38,715 bases of DNA from an uncultured Erysipelotrichaceae bacterium (GCA_946183085.1 CAMGZU010000006.1:1-38715), one strand, 5' to 3'. Counted from the first letter of the stretch, positions 7,511 through 16,145 are shown. Notes: generated by a model not told the origin, from the letters alone. Numbers and translations are program-made.

Positions 7511-8440
7511 ATGAAAGAAAAGGGGCAAAGGGGAATCACGAACGCGAGGGCCATCAACAAGATGCGTTGCATCGCCGGCCTCAGCATTTGCGCGCTGGTC
7601 ATCGTTTTGACCGCGGTCACGGTGGTTATGAACATTGCCGACGTCTATAACGAAGAGACGCCAGAGGCTGGGCTTGGCACCTTAAGGATGTTCACGACCA
7701 TCTCCAACGTGATCGCCGCGGTGGCCGCTTTTGCGTGCCTCCCTTTCCAGATTGACGGCTTGCGGAGAAACAAATACAAACTCCCTGAGTGGATCGTCAC
7801 TTTGATGTACGTTGGGGCAGAGGGCGTTTTCTTGACGTTTATCACCGCCGCCACCCTCATCTCCGCGACCCAGGGCTTTGTCACGACGATGCTCCTCAAA
7901 TCGAACCTCTTCATGCACACGATCAACCCGATCTTCATCACGTTGCTTTTCACTCGTTTCATCGCCGACGCTCATATCTCTTTCCGCCGGTCCTTCTTCA
8001 CTTTGATCCCCGTCACGCTTTACGCCTTCCTTTATTTCATCATGGTCTTCGTGGTGAAGGAGTGGCGCGACCACTACATGACCAACGCCTTCATGCCATG
8101 GCCCGTCTCTTTGGTCTTGGTTTTGGCCGTGGCTTTTGGCTTATCGCAGCTTCTCCGTTTCCTCCATAACCTCACCAATGCCCACGTGAAGCGCGTCATC
8201 GCCCGTTATTATCTGGAATCGCCGGATTACGATTATCCGCGCGTGAGCGATGCGATCGCCCACCTCGCCCAAGTCGAGGCGGCCTATTACTATGTGGGCG
8301 ATGACATCTACATTCCGACGGACATCATCGAGCTCTTGTCGAAGCGCTACTCCGCTTCCGGCCTTCCGCTTGATATCCAATACGACATTTATTTGGAGAA
8401 TTATCTGGCCGTCTTAAAACGCGATGGGAAACAGAAATAG
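7511..8440 (+). CDS. Polytopic membrane protein, possibly Pr6Pr-like
   Basis: The 309-residue product has about six membrane spans (roughly residues 20-220) and a cytosolic C-terminal part of about 90 residues (ARYYLESPDYDYPRVSDA onward). The order of features in the membrane part (RMFTTISNVIAA, then EGVFLTFI, then MHTINPIF) recalls the Pr6Pr / FAR-17a-AIG1-like group, but this is a weak resemblance and no activity can be assigned. The last 17 bases overlap the acyltransferase gene, so the two are probably co-translated and may act on the same envelope component. No strong SD is seen before the ATG. Confidence 0.6.
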   Translation: MKEKGQRGITNARAINKMRCIAGLSICALVIVLTAVTVVMNIADVYNEETPEAGLGTLRMFTTISNVIAAVAAFACLPFQIDGLRRNKYKLPEWIVTLMYVGAEGVFLTFITAATLISATQGFVTTMLLKSNLFMHTINPIFITLLFTRFIADAHISFRRSFFTLIPVTLYAFLYFIMVFVVKEWRDHYMTNAFMPWPVSLVLVLAVAFGLSQLLRFLHNLTNAHVKRVIARYYLESPDYDYPRVSDAIAHLAQVEAAYYYVGDDIYIPTDIIELLSKRYSASGLPLDIQYDIYLENYLAVLKRDGKQK

Positions 8441-9512
8441 AAACGGTGGACTCGATCTTTTGCGGGTGCTCTGCATGGCGCTCATCATCCTTTTTCACCT
8501 GGTCAAATATGGCGTTGGCGTCGAAAACATGGGTGACACGGCCCATGGGGTTTACGCGGGCTTTTTCTATGGCTTAGACAAGATCCTCACGACCGTCTTC
8601 TTCTTCACCTCGTTCTACTTTCTTTCGGAGAACACGCATCTTCGTCTTGGCAAAGTCATCTCCTTTCTGATTGAGGCCATTTTCTTCTCGCTTGTTTTTG
8701 GCTTAATCGGCCTCGCCACGCGTTTCTTTGAGCCGACCCCGATGTTCTTCCTGAACCTCTTCTTCCCGGTCTCTACGGTCGTGTGGTGGTTTGTGACGAC
8801 CTATTTGGTGATGTATCTTCTTTCGCCTCTATGGAATTGGATCATCGCAAAGATCAATCTCTGGATTCATTTGGCCGTGATCGTCGTGATGCTCGCTTTG
8901 TGGATCGTGCTCCCGCTTGTGGGTGTCCTCAGCGAAGACTACACCCTGGTCTTCCGGATGCTGATGCTTTATTTCTTAGCGGCCTTATTGCGGAAATACG
9001 CCCCAAAGCTCCAGATCAATTTCTTCGTGGGCTTGGCCATTTGCATCGTCACCTATGTCATGGCCTTCTCCATCTATTTCTTCGTGAATGGGCAAGGCTT
9101 CGTCGGCTTCTATGCCATTCTCCGCGCCAACAACCCGCTTCAGATCGTCATGGCGCTCGCTTTGTTCTACGCCTTCAAAGATATCCGGGTGGACAGCAGG
9201 ACCGTCCTCCCGCTTCTTTATCAGGCGAATTTCACCGTTTATCTCGTCCACGATCATCCTTTCATCCGCGACCTTCTTTGGAAGAGGGTTTTTGATCTCT
9301 CTTTCTTCACTCAGCCGATCTTCCCGCTTTATGCGATCGCCTTCACGATCGGGGTCTATGTCTTCTGCTTCCTCTGCTTCCTTGCCTACCGCTACAGCAT
9401 TGCCCTTCTTTTAAAGAAGCCTCTTGCCCTTCTTAACGAAAGATGGCTTTCCAAAGCCGACGCCTTCTTGAATCGTCCCTATCTCGATAAAGCGCAAGAA
9501 AAAGAAGCCTGA
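8424..9512 (+). CDS. Acyltransferase 3 family membrane protein
   Basis: A 362-residue integral membrane protein with about ten spans. The N-terminal signature GLDLLRVLCMALIILFHL (about 8-25) is the acyltransferase 3 motif, with the catalytic-type histidine in FHL. Near the end ANFTVYLVHDHPFI matches the conserved YLVH region. Family members transfer acetyl or other acyl groups to exported polysaccharides or peptidoglycan-linked sugars, with the donor on the cytoplasmic side. The real acceptor here is unknown. It overlaps the upstream membrane protein gene. The next gene, 77 bases on, has its own promoter element. Confidence 0.8.
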   Translation: MGNRNRNGGLDLLRVLCMALIILFHLVKYGVGVENMGDTAHGVYAGFFYGLDKILTTVFFFTSFYFLSENTHLRLGKVISFLIEAIFFSLVFGLIGLATRFFEPTPMFFLNLFFPVSTVVWWFVTTYLVMYLLSPLWNWIIAKINLWIHLAVIVVMLALWIVLPLVGVLSEDYTLVFRMLMLYFLAALLRKYAPKLQINFFVGLAICIVTYVMAFSIYFFVNGQGFVGFYAILRANNPLQIVMALALFYAFKDIRVDSRTVLPLLYQANFTVYLVHDHPFIRDLLWKRVFDLSFFTQPIFPLYAIAFTIGVYVFCFLCFLAYRYSIALLLKKPLALLNERWLSKADAFLNRPYLDKAQEKEA

Positions 9513-9525
9513 TGCTCTTTTTGGG

Positions 9526-9559
9526 TGTGGCAGAATCGTTGCACCCAATCGGTTATAAC
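9526..9559 (+). promoter_or_regulatory. Shared promoter element, copy 3
   Basis: TGTGGCA (9526-9532), six bases, TTGCA (9539-9543), ten bases, TATAAC (9554-9559), then 29 bases to the ATG at 9589. TGGCA-N6-TTGCA is an exact match to the sigma-54 -24/-12 core; TATAAC could instead act as a vegetative -10. Confidence 0.6.
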
Positions 9560-9588
9560 TATGTCATAACGAAATAGGAGGATCTCTT

Positions 9589-11118
9589 ATGCCGGAATAC
9601 AAACCGCTCACCCAAGCCGAAAAGGAGGCGATTCTCGCCCGTCACCACTATATCGTTGACGAGCTCAACAAGGCTTTAAACGGCGCCCTCAAATACGACG
9701 ATGACGCCATCATCGCCAAAATGAACGACCCGAAGGAAGTCGCGCTTTATCGCATGTTCGAAGAGCATAAGGCCAGGGAAGCCCAACGCCGATTGATCAT
9801 CAAGAATTTGAAAAACAAGTATGGCGAGAGCACCGTCAACGACAACCCGATGGCCCGCACCTTCAAATACCATTTGAAACTCGATGGCAGCGAAAAGAGC
9901 AACGCCTATAACGAAAAGCTCTATCAGGAATACATCTCCAACCCCGATAAAATCGTTTACCGCGAATTCAACAAACTCCTCAAGATCAACCCTCAGCAGA
10001 TGATCAACATGGGCGACGATCCCCAGAAGATGGGCGAGTTCTACATGGAGAACAGCAGCATGTGCGAAAACGCCTTTGTCATCTCCGCCGTCCTCACCAA
10101 TAGCGAAGCGCACACCACCCCGGCGATGCGCAATGCCGTCAATTCTTTGAAGAAGCCGCTCGAAACCCTCAACGAATATGGCAACACCGTCAAACATAGC
10201 GGCTTGGATGGCATGGCTTGCCCTAAGCTCACGAGGGAGCAGGCCGCGCTTGCGATGACCGCCCCGATTTTCATGAACCAAGGCGAACCCGATCTTAACG
10301 AGGTCGTCTTCGGCCAACTCCTCCCGATGGACACCCCAGCCCACTATTTTCAGAAATTCAAAGACTATGGCTTGGAAACCAACGATCCGGAGTTCTTCAC
10401 CAAATACAAAACGGTCTTAACCGATCCGGAAACAGGCAGGCGCACCGAGGTGAGCCCCGAGGAGATCTTTGAGATGGACAATCCCAACGTCCGTTTCGAA
10501 CGAAGGAGCAAGGACGAGATCTTCGAACTCAAATCCGTCAACCGGGTCTTCCAGGACAAATACGCCCAGAAGTTCCAATCCCGCATCGCGACCAAACTCA
10601 ACCAAGCCACCTTCAGCGCCGATCGGCTTGCCGACGATCGCGTCGGCGGCTGGTGGGAGAGGAACATCTTCCGCAACACCTCGCCCGAATGGAAAGACTT
10701 CATCCAGGCCTTTAAGGATTTCAATAACCCCGAGCATCCGAACTATTTGAAGAAGGACGTCCTCCGCCCGAAGGCGGAAGCCTACCGGCAACACCAGAGG
10801 CGCCAAGGTTATAACTCCTTGGAAGATATGAAGGGAACCTCCTTGAAGCGCGGCACCTTGGCCCAAGCGACGATCGACGTCTGCGACGAGCTCGACGCCC
10901 AAGAAGAAGGGCTCCGCGAAGACATCAACATCGAGATCGACACCGGCCTCAAAAACGGCAAAGTCGGACTCATCATCAGCTCCCAAGAGGTGGATATCAT
11001 GGGAGATGACCTTGCTCCAGCGCAAAAAGCTCCGGATGCCAGCAAGAACCTCAACGTCCAGAAAGAGAAGGACAACAACCTCATCAAGGACGACGAGCCA
11101 AAGCTCGAGATGAATTAA
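9589..11118 (+). CDS. Unknown 509-residue protein, WWER/TSxEY paralog 3
   Basis: I do not recognise a known family. An AGGAGG lies 7 bases upstream of the ATG. The protein is soluble, highly charged and mainly helical, with no signal peptide or membrane span. The C-terminal region from residue 353 (GGWWERNIFRNTSPEWKDF, then PKAEAYRQHQRRQG, then LKRGTLAQATIDVCDEL) aligns in order with those of the genes at 2171 and 3897. The N-terminal two thirds do not obviously match the other two, so this looks like a common C-terminal module on different bodies. The last 40 residues are rich in Asp, Lys and Asn, as in the paralogs. Three copies within 9 kb suggest tandem duplication and divergence. Confidence 0.8.
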   Translation: MPEYKPLTQAEKEAILARHHYIVDELNKALNGALKYDDDAIIAKMNDPKEVALYRMFEEHKAREAQRRLIIKNLKNKYGESTVNDNPMARTFKYHLKLDGSEKSNAYNEKLYQEYISNPDKIVYREFNKLLKINPQQMINMGDDPQKMGEFYMENSSMCENAFVISAVLTNSEAHTTPAMRNAVNSLKKPLETLNEYGNTVKHSGLDGMACPKLTREQAALAMTAPIFMNQGEPDLNEVVFGQLLPMDTPAHYFQKFKDYGLETNDPEFFTKYKTVLTDPETGRRTEVSPEEIFEMDNPNVRFERRSKDEIFELKSVNRVFQDKYAQKFQSRIATKLNQATFSADRLADDRVGGWWERNIFRNTSPEWKDFIQAFKDFNNPEHPNYLKKDVLRPKAEAYRQHQRRQGYNSLEDMKGTSLKRGTLAQATIDVCDELDAQEEGLREDINIEIDTGLKNGKVGLIISSQEVDIMGDDLAPAQKAPDASKNLNVQKEKDNNLIKDDEPKLEMN

Positions 11119-11126
11119 GCGAAAAG

Positions 11127-11159
11127 GCGGTGCGAAAAGGGAAAACGCGCCGCTTTTTT
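11127..11159 (+). terminator. Terminator of paralog 3
   Basis: GCGGTGCG (11127-11134) pairs with CGCGCCGC (11146-11153), with one G-U pair, and is followed by six T. Confidence 0.85.
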
Positions 11160-11207
11160 GTTGGCAAAGGTCTATACTAATTGCGGTTTGTGTCGGATTT
11201 TTAAGCG

Positions 11208-12293
11208 ATGAACGTGGTCTTGGAATATCTTTTGCAGAACTGGGCGATGATCCTCGTGCTCATCGCTTTCGCCATCATGCTCAAAATCACGGTCTTTCTC
11301 GACAAGAAAACCGTCCACCGCATGTACATCCTCATCGGCGCCGTCTTCCTCCTTTCGATCATCGTTTACACCGAGTTCCATTTGATGGAGATCAACGAAT
11401 ATCCTTCGGTTCGCGCTTGGATGATCGCCATCCGTTATAGCGCAACCCCCTTCATTCTCGGCCTCATTCTCTTCGCGTTGGTGAAACGGGCGCGTTGGTA
11501 TGTTTTGCTTCCCGCCGCGCTTCTTGCCGTCTTCAACATCGTCTCCGTTTATACGGGCATCGTTTTCTTCATCGATGATGCAGGCGAAATGCAGCGTGGC
11601 GCCCTTGGTTATCTGCCTTATATCGGCGTTGCCGTCTATAGCGTCGTCCTCGTCATCGTCTTGGTCCTCCAAAGCAACAAACGGCCTTCCGAGATCATCC
11701 CGATCGTCTTTTTGGCCTTCACCTTTGGCTCTGGCTTGGTTCTCCCTTTCATCGTCGGCAAGGACTATTCGAAGATCTTCTGCACGACCATCGCGATCGG
11801 CCTATTCGTCTATTACGTCTTTTTGATTCTCCAGTTGACCACAAAGGACGCTTTGACCGGTTTGTTAAACCGTCAATCCTTCTACGCTGAGATCCATAAG
11901 AACTCCAAAGACATCACCGCGGTCATCTCGATTGACATGAACGGCTTGAAGACCATCAACGACAACGAAGGACACCTAGAAGGCGACTTGGCTCTCACCA
12001 CTTTGGCGTCTTGCTTTTCAAGGGCCGTCACCATCCGCCAATCGGTCTACCGTTTGGGCGGCGATGAATTCATGGTTGTCTGCCGCAAGACATCGATGGA
12101 GGAAGTAGACCTCGTGATCGAAAGGATCCGCCGCTACGTCGGGAGCACGCGCTATCGCTGCTCCATCGGCTATTGCTATTCCGACAAAGAGAACAAATCC
12201 ATCAAAGAGATGGTGAAGGTCTCCGACGAGATGATGTACGCCGACAAGGCTCATTATTACGAAACGACCGGCGATCGGCGCCGCTCGAACTAA
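11208..12293 (+). CDS. Membrane-bound diguanylate cyclase (GGDEF)
   Basis: This protein makes cyclic di-GMP from two GTP. Residues 1-208 form about seven membrane spans without a recognisable ligand domain. Residues 212-355 are a complete GGDEF domain: DALTGLLNRQSF, metal-binding Asp243 in IDMNGLKTIND, and RLGGDEF with GGDEF at 284-288. The inhibitory RxxD site expected just before the motif is absent (TIRQ at 275-278), so product inhibition through that site is not expected. Together with the EAL enzyme at 523 it gives the window both synthesis and breakdown of c-di-GMP. The leader has no clear SD, so the exact start is uncertain. Confidence 0.88.
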   Translation: MNVVLEYLLQNWAMILVLIAFAIMLKITVFLDKKTVHRMYILIGAVFLLSIIVYTEFHLMEINEYPSVRAWMIAIRYSATPFILGLILFALVKRARWYVLLPAALLAVFNIVSVYTGIVFFIDDAGEMQRGALGYLPYIGVAVYSVVLVIVLVLQSNKRPSEIIPIVFLAFTFGSGLVLPFIVGKDYSKIFCTTIAIGLFVYYVFLILQLTTKDALTGLLNRQSFYAEIHKNSKDITAVISIDMNGLKTINDNEGHLEGDLALTTLASCFSRAVTIRQSVYRLGGDEFMVVCRKTSMEEVDLVIERIRRYVGSTRYRCSIGYCYSDKENKSIKEMVKVSDEMMYADKAHYYETTGDRRRSN

Positions 12294-12307
12294 GGGAAGG
12301 TGACGCC

Positions 12308-12332
12308 GCCCTCGTTTTCGAAGGGCTTTTCT
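12308..12332 (+). terminator. Terminator of the GGDEF gene
   Basis: GCCCT (12308-12312) pairs with AGGGC (12322-12326), with an extra CG pair and one bulged A, followed by TTTTCTTTT. Confidence 0.65.
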
Positions 12333-12387
12333 TTTGCTCTTCTTCCCTTCCTTTCGTTATGATGTAGGCACTTTGTGAGGCTTCCTT

Positions 12388-13056
12388 ATGCAGAAAATCA
12401 TGGAACCGGCGTTTGAGATCGCCTATCTCCTCGTCGGCTTAGCAATCTCGATCTTCATCCTCGTGAAAAGCAAGAAGCGCATCCCTTACGTCTTATTCGG
12501 CGTCATGGGCCTCGTTCTTGTCTTTGGCGACTCCTTTCACCTGATCCCGCGCATCCTCAATTCGTGGGAGCTAGGCGGCGAGAACATCTACGCCGCCTTG
12601 GGCATCGGCAAGCTCGTCACCTCCATCACGATGACGATCTTCTATCTGATCCTTTATTGGTTCTTCAAGCTCCGTTACCAAAAGAAGACGCCGCTTTCTC
12701 TGGATGTCTGTCTTTATGTCCTAGCGGCGGTCCGCATCATCTTGTGCTTATTGCCCTTCAACGATTGGACCAGCAAGGACGCGCCTTATCTTTGGGGGAT
12801 TTATCGCAACATTCCCTTTGTCATCATGGGGATTCTCATGGTGATCCTTTGCTTCAAATGGAACAAAGAAGACAAGCCCTTCAAGCTTGCTTATATCGCC
12901 ATCTCGCTGAGCTTTATCTTCTACATCATGACGGTCACCCTGACGGTGGTGAATACGCTCTTTGGCCTTATGATGCTTCCGAAGACCATCTGCTATGTCT
13001 GGCTCTTGGTGATGGGGATCGTGGCGTTACGAAAAGAAGACGCCGTCAAAGAATAG
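12388..13056 (+). CDS. Seven-span membrane protein of unknown function
   Basis: The 222-residue protein consists almost entirely of about seven hydrophobic helices joined by short basic loops, with KSKKRIPY and KLRYQKKT placing those loops inside. A charged motif GDSFHLIPR lies at about 49-57, at or near the second span, and could be a functional site. No family is recognised and no signal peptide is seen. It stands alone between two terminators, downstream of the diguanylate cyclase gene and convergent with the S41 protease gene. Confidence 0.65.
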   Translation: MQKIMEPAFEIAYLLVGLAISIFILVKSKKRIPYVLFGVMGLVLVFGDSFHLIPRILNSWELGGENIYAALGIGKLVTSITMTIFYLILYWFFKLRYQKKTPLSLDVCLYVLAAVRIILCLLPFNDWTSKDAPYLWGIYRNIPFVIMGILMVILCFKWNKEDKPFKLAYIAISLSFIFYIMTVTLTVVNTLFGLMMLPKTICYVWLLVMGIVALRKEDAVKE

Positions 13057-13073
13057 GAGCCCTATAAAGAAGA

Positions 13074-13098
13074 AAGCCACGACTGGGTGGCTTCTTTT
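13074..13098. terminator. Bidirectional terminator
   Basis: AAGCCAC (13074-13080) pairs with GTGGCTT (13087-13093), with T-rich sequence after it and A-rich sequence before it. It serves the converging genes on either side. Confidence 0.8.
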
Positions 13099-13102
13099 TG
13101 AT

Positions 13103-14887
13103 TTATTCGTCTTTTTCGTCTTCGCTGAGTTCCTTGACCATGTTTTCGAGGTCATAGAACTGGTCGTAGCGGAAGTCGGTGTCGATGTTCACGCCAGCTT
13201 CGTCATAGAGGAGGCCGTTTTTCGTCGGATAGCAGATGCGGAGCATCGAGGAGTGGGCAAAGCTTTGGCCATTCGGAAGCGTGTCGGTGCCCAGTGCACA
13301 TTCGCCGCCGCCGGGATTGACGCCGATGATTTTGGCAAAGCCAGAATGCGAGGCGAGGAAGGGGTAGGCCGTGCCGCAGGAGAAGGCGCAGGGCGAGGTG
13401 AGGAGATAGAAGGTGAAGTCTTTGCCGAAGGTCTTATCCTTTTCGTCCACGACGCCATCTTGGTTCATGTCCAAACGCGCGTTCACACTTTTCACGGCCT
13501 CGGTCAGCATGTCATGGAAATAGAGCGTGCCTTTGTTGTCTTTGGAGATGAGGGCAAGGAGCTTGGCCATCGTGTTGGAATCGCCGCCATTGTTGATCGA
13601 CATATCGATGATAACGCGCTCAACGCCCCCTTTGTTTTTGACTTCGGTCAGCGCTTTTTTGGTTTGGAAGTAGGTGTCTGCCGCCAAGATTTCGGCCTCG
13701 GTCGCCGCGGGCTTTCTGGTTTTGGGATCCAAGGCAGATTCATGAGCCTCGAATTTGAGCAGAGGCACGACGGCGGTTTTGCCGTCTTTGCTATAGCGGA
13801 CGTCGGTGGTTTTGATCCCTTCCTCCTTATAGACCTTTTCCTTGACGTTCTTTAAGGCCTCTTCGATGCCAAAGCGTTCTTCGCGCAAAGACTGTGGGAT
13901 GTCTTGGCTCGCTTTCTCGCCCCAGGCTTGGGCGGAGCTGACAAGAACCGTGTGGCCATCCTGGAAACGGTGGAGGAGCTGCTGGAGGGCGTTGGCTCTG
14001 GTGAGGGGGTCATCCGCCATCAGGTTTTCGTAATAGGAAGTCGAAGCGAGATAGTCGTACATCGAATTGATCCCGAGGGAATAGCGGAGGCCATAATAGT
14101 TCTCCAAGATGAAGGTTAGGGCGTCGCGGTTGTTCTGACGGAGCGAGAGCGGCATCTCCTTCCATTGGTTCTTCTCGATGGTTTTGGCCATCCTTTGGGC
14201 AAGGGTCAGCGGCGTGCCGGTTCCGTCGTTAAAACGGGCTTTGGGGACAAAGAGGGAATCGCTGAAGGCGAAGACGGACTGATAGTCGAAGAAAAGGCCA
14301 TAGCCAATCTGTCTTTTAAGGATGCTCGACGCCAAAGAAAGAGGGACGAAGAAGGAGTTGTCCTTTGCGTGGGTTTGGAAGCCCGTGTTCTTGTAAGAGA
14401 GGGCGTAGGGCTTCTTGGCGTCTCCTTGGATGACGGCCTCGTCGAACTTCGCGTCGAGAGCATTGGAGGAGACGTCCGCGCTCAATTCGCTGGAAAGCGA
14501 GGCGATGTCGCCGCTGATGGCGATCTCCTTGTCCTTGCGGTTGAAGGAAAAGCTATAGCGGTTTTCCCCGTTTGCCAAGGTGATCGAATAAGCGTCCGCG
14601 GTGCTCGTTTCCTTTTGGAGATACTTGTCCATGCTGTTTAGGAAGATGCGGAAGCCATCCGATAGACGGATGTAGGGGAGGAAGGGCTCCGAAGGCAAGA
14701 AGGCCAAGCGGACGGTTTGCTTCTCTTGCTTGGTCAAATCGATCACGCCCTGCTCATCTGCGACGGAGGTAGAGCAGACGTAAATGGGAACGTCCTTGTA
14801 TTCCAAAGCGGGCTCGTTCTCTTGGTTGGCGCAGCCAGCGACGAGAAGCAGGGAAAGGGCGAAGGGCATCAGCAGTTTTCTTTTCAT
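13103..14887 (-). CDS. Lipoprotein peptidase of the S41 (C-terminal processing/tricorn-like) family
   Basis: The 594-residue product starts with a lipoprotein signal (lipobox LLVAGC, lipidated Cys19), so it is anchored outside the membrane. The C-terminal third is an S41 domain: a strand with RVIIDMSINNGGDSNTMAKL, then SPCAFSCGTAYPFLASHSG with Ser503 as the likely nucleophile, then AKIIGVNPGGGECALG. The N-terminal two thirds are unassigned and probably bind substrate. I see no clear PDZ domain. Within the protease domain lies a perfect EF-hand-like calcium loop, DMNQDGVVDEKD (473-484), which is unusual for S41. An SD (GAGGAT) precedes the ATG, and TATAAT lies at 14911-14916 on this strand. 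The substrate is unknown. Confidence 0.82.
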   Translation of the reverse strand: MKRKLLMPFALSLLLVAGCANQENEPALEYKDVPIYVCSTSVADEQGVIDLTKQEKQTVRLAFLPSEPFLPYIRLSDGFRIFLNSMDKYLQKETSTADAYSITLANGENRYSFSFNRKDKEIAISGDIASLSSELSADVSSNALDAKFDEAVIQGDAKKPYALSYKNTGFQTHAKDNSFFVPLSLASSILKRQIGYGLFFDYQSVFAFSDSLFVPKARFNDGTGTPLTLAQRMAKTIEKNQWKEMPLSLRQNNRDALTFILENYYGLRYSLGINSMYDYLASTSYYENLMADDPLTRANALQQLLHRFQDGHTVLVSSAQAWGEKASQDIPQSLREERFGIEEALKNVKEKVYKEEGIKTTDVRYSKDGKTAVVPLLKFEAHESALDPKTRKPAATEAEILAADTYFQTKKALTEVKNKGGVERVIIDMSINNGGDSNTMAKLLALISKDNKGTLYFHDMLTEAVKSVNARLDMNQDGVVDEKDKTFGKDFTFYLLTSPCAFSCGTAYPFLASHSGFAKIIGVNPGGGECALGTDTLPNGQSFAHSSMLRICYPTKNGLLYDEAGVNIDTDFRYDQFYDLENMVKELSEDEKDE

Positions 14888-14910
14888 AAAGAAATCCTCT
14901 TTTCCCGGCT

Positions 14911-14916
14911 ATTATA
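14911..14916 (-). promoter_or_regulatory. -10 element of the S41 gene
   Basis: TATAAT on the minus strand, 24 bases before the start codon at 14887, at normal distance. No good -35 box is seen. Confidence 0.5.
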
Positions 14917-15100
14917 AACAAAAAACCGCGTTCTATAGGAAAAGGTTGGCTTCTGAATTCATCGGGAAAACAAAGTCCGACACATCCGAGAAAGAGTATC
15001 TTTCTTTGGCCTTCGAAAAGGTAAAAACCAAATAGGGTTTCACGCATAAAAACAACATGCGCAGGAGCGTGCCCGCGCTTTTTAGTAGCGCGAAAAGAGC

Positions 15101-15139
15101 GACTCCTCTAAAATAGCCTCACTTGTCGTTTTAGGAGTC
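15101..15139. promoter_or_regulatory. Inverted repeat over the promoter and SD of the DUF1295 gene
   Basis: GACTCCT-CT-AAAA (15101-15113) is complementary to TTTTAGGAGTC (15129-15139). The left arm includes part of a TAAAAT -10-like box, and the right arm contains the AGGAG ribosome-binding site. It could be a repressor operator or, if transcribed from further upstream, a hairpin hiding the SD. Confidence 0.45.
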
Positions 15140-15143
15140 GTTT

Positions 15144-16139
15144 ATGAAAAAGTATCTAGGCACCGTCCTTGCCGCGGCGATCGTCGTCGCGCTATCGATT
15201 CTTGGCTTTGTGTTCTCTTTCCCGAATCTCAGCCCGCTTCAGCAAGAGACCTTGCTCATCCTCGTGATCATCTGCGCCGCGAGCGCCCTTTATTGCTTCG
15301 TGGTGGGACAATTGACCCACAACAACTCGCAGATGGATAAGCTTTGGAGCATCTTGCCGATTGCCTACGTCTGGGTGATCGCCGCCAAAGGCAACATGGA
15401 TCCCCGCTTGGTGATCTATGCGGTCATCGTGACCCTTTGGGGCATCCGCCTCACCGTCAATTTCGCCAGGAAAGGCGCGTATCGCCTCAAATTCTGGGAA
15501 GGGGAAGAGGATTACCGCTGGCAGGTCCTCCGTCAGAACAAATACCTCAAGAACCCCATCGCTTGGGCCCTCTTCAACCTCTTCTTCATCTCGATCTATC
15601 AAAACGCCTTGGTCCTTGCGACCTGCTTGCCCGCCCTTGCTTGCATGGGATCGTTGGAACCGCTTGGCGTGATCGACTATGTCGCGATCTTCGCCTCCCT
15701 TGGCTTCTTGCTTTTGGAGCTTGCCGCCGACGAGCAGCAGATGGCCTTCCACACCACCAAGAACAGCATGCTCCGCGAAGGGCTCCGCCTCGAAGATCTT
15801 CCTGCCCCTTTCAACAAAGGCTTCAACACGACTGGCTTATGGAGAAGGTCCCGCCACCCGAACTATTTGGGCGAGCAGGGCGTCTGGCTCTCGCTTTATC
15901 TCTTCGCGATCGGCGCGAAAGTGACGACCTACGCCATCTTCCATTGGACGATGATCGGCCCGCTCTTCTTGGTCTTCCTCTTCATGGGGAGCTCCGCCTT
16001 TGGCGAGGCTGTCTCCTCTTCCAAATACCCGGAATACAAATATTATTTGGCCCAGGTCTCCAAATACATCCCGCTTTGGAAATACAATCCGAGCAAGGCG
16101 CTTCCCGAAGACGAAGCGCAGCCCGAAGCTGCTGAATGA
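15144..16139 (+). CDS. DUF1295 family membrane protein (steroid-reductase-like fold)
   Basis: The 331-residue protein has about eight membrane spans. The signature TGLWRRSRHPNYLGEQGVW (about 230-248) is the DUF1295 / isoprenylcysteine-methyltransferase-like nucleotide-binding motif. The domain continues with FGEAVSSSKYPEYKYYLAQVSKYIP near the C-terminus. Relatives resemble 3-oxo-5-alpha-steroid 4-dehydrogenases and phospholipid methyltransferases, but bacterial members have no proven substrate. The AGGAG SD is 6 bases from the ATG and lies within an inverted repeat. The C-terminus ends in a short acidic tail (PEDEAQPEAAE). Confidence 0.85.
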   Translation: MKKYLGTVLAAAIVVALSILGFVFSFPNLSPLQQETLLILVIICAASALYCFVVGQLTHNNSQMDKLWSILPIAYVWVIAAKGNMDPRLVIYAVIVTLWGIRLTVNFARKGAYRLKFWEGEEDYRWQVLRQNKYLKNPIAWALFNLFFISIYQNALVLATCLPALACMGSLEPLGVIDYVAIFASLGFLLLELAADEQQMAFHTTKNSMLREGLRLEDLPAPFNKGFNTTGLWRRSRHPNYLGEQGVWLSLYLFAIGAKVTTYAIFHWTMIGPLFLVFLFMGSSAFGEAVSSSKYPEYKYYLAQVSKYIPLWKYNPSKALPEDEAQPEAAE

Positions 16140-16145
16140 AAAATA

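Noticed and set aside
9526-9543. Calling the shared element a certain sigma-54 promoter
   Set aside because: Only two of four copies have the invariant GG-N10-GC. The other two have AC at the second site and one also lacks GG, so the identity is left open.
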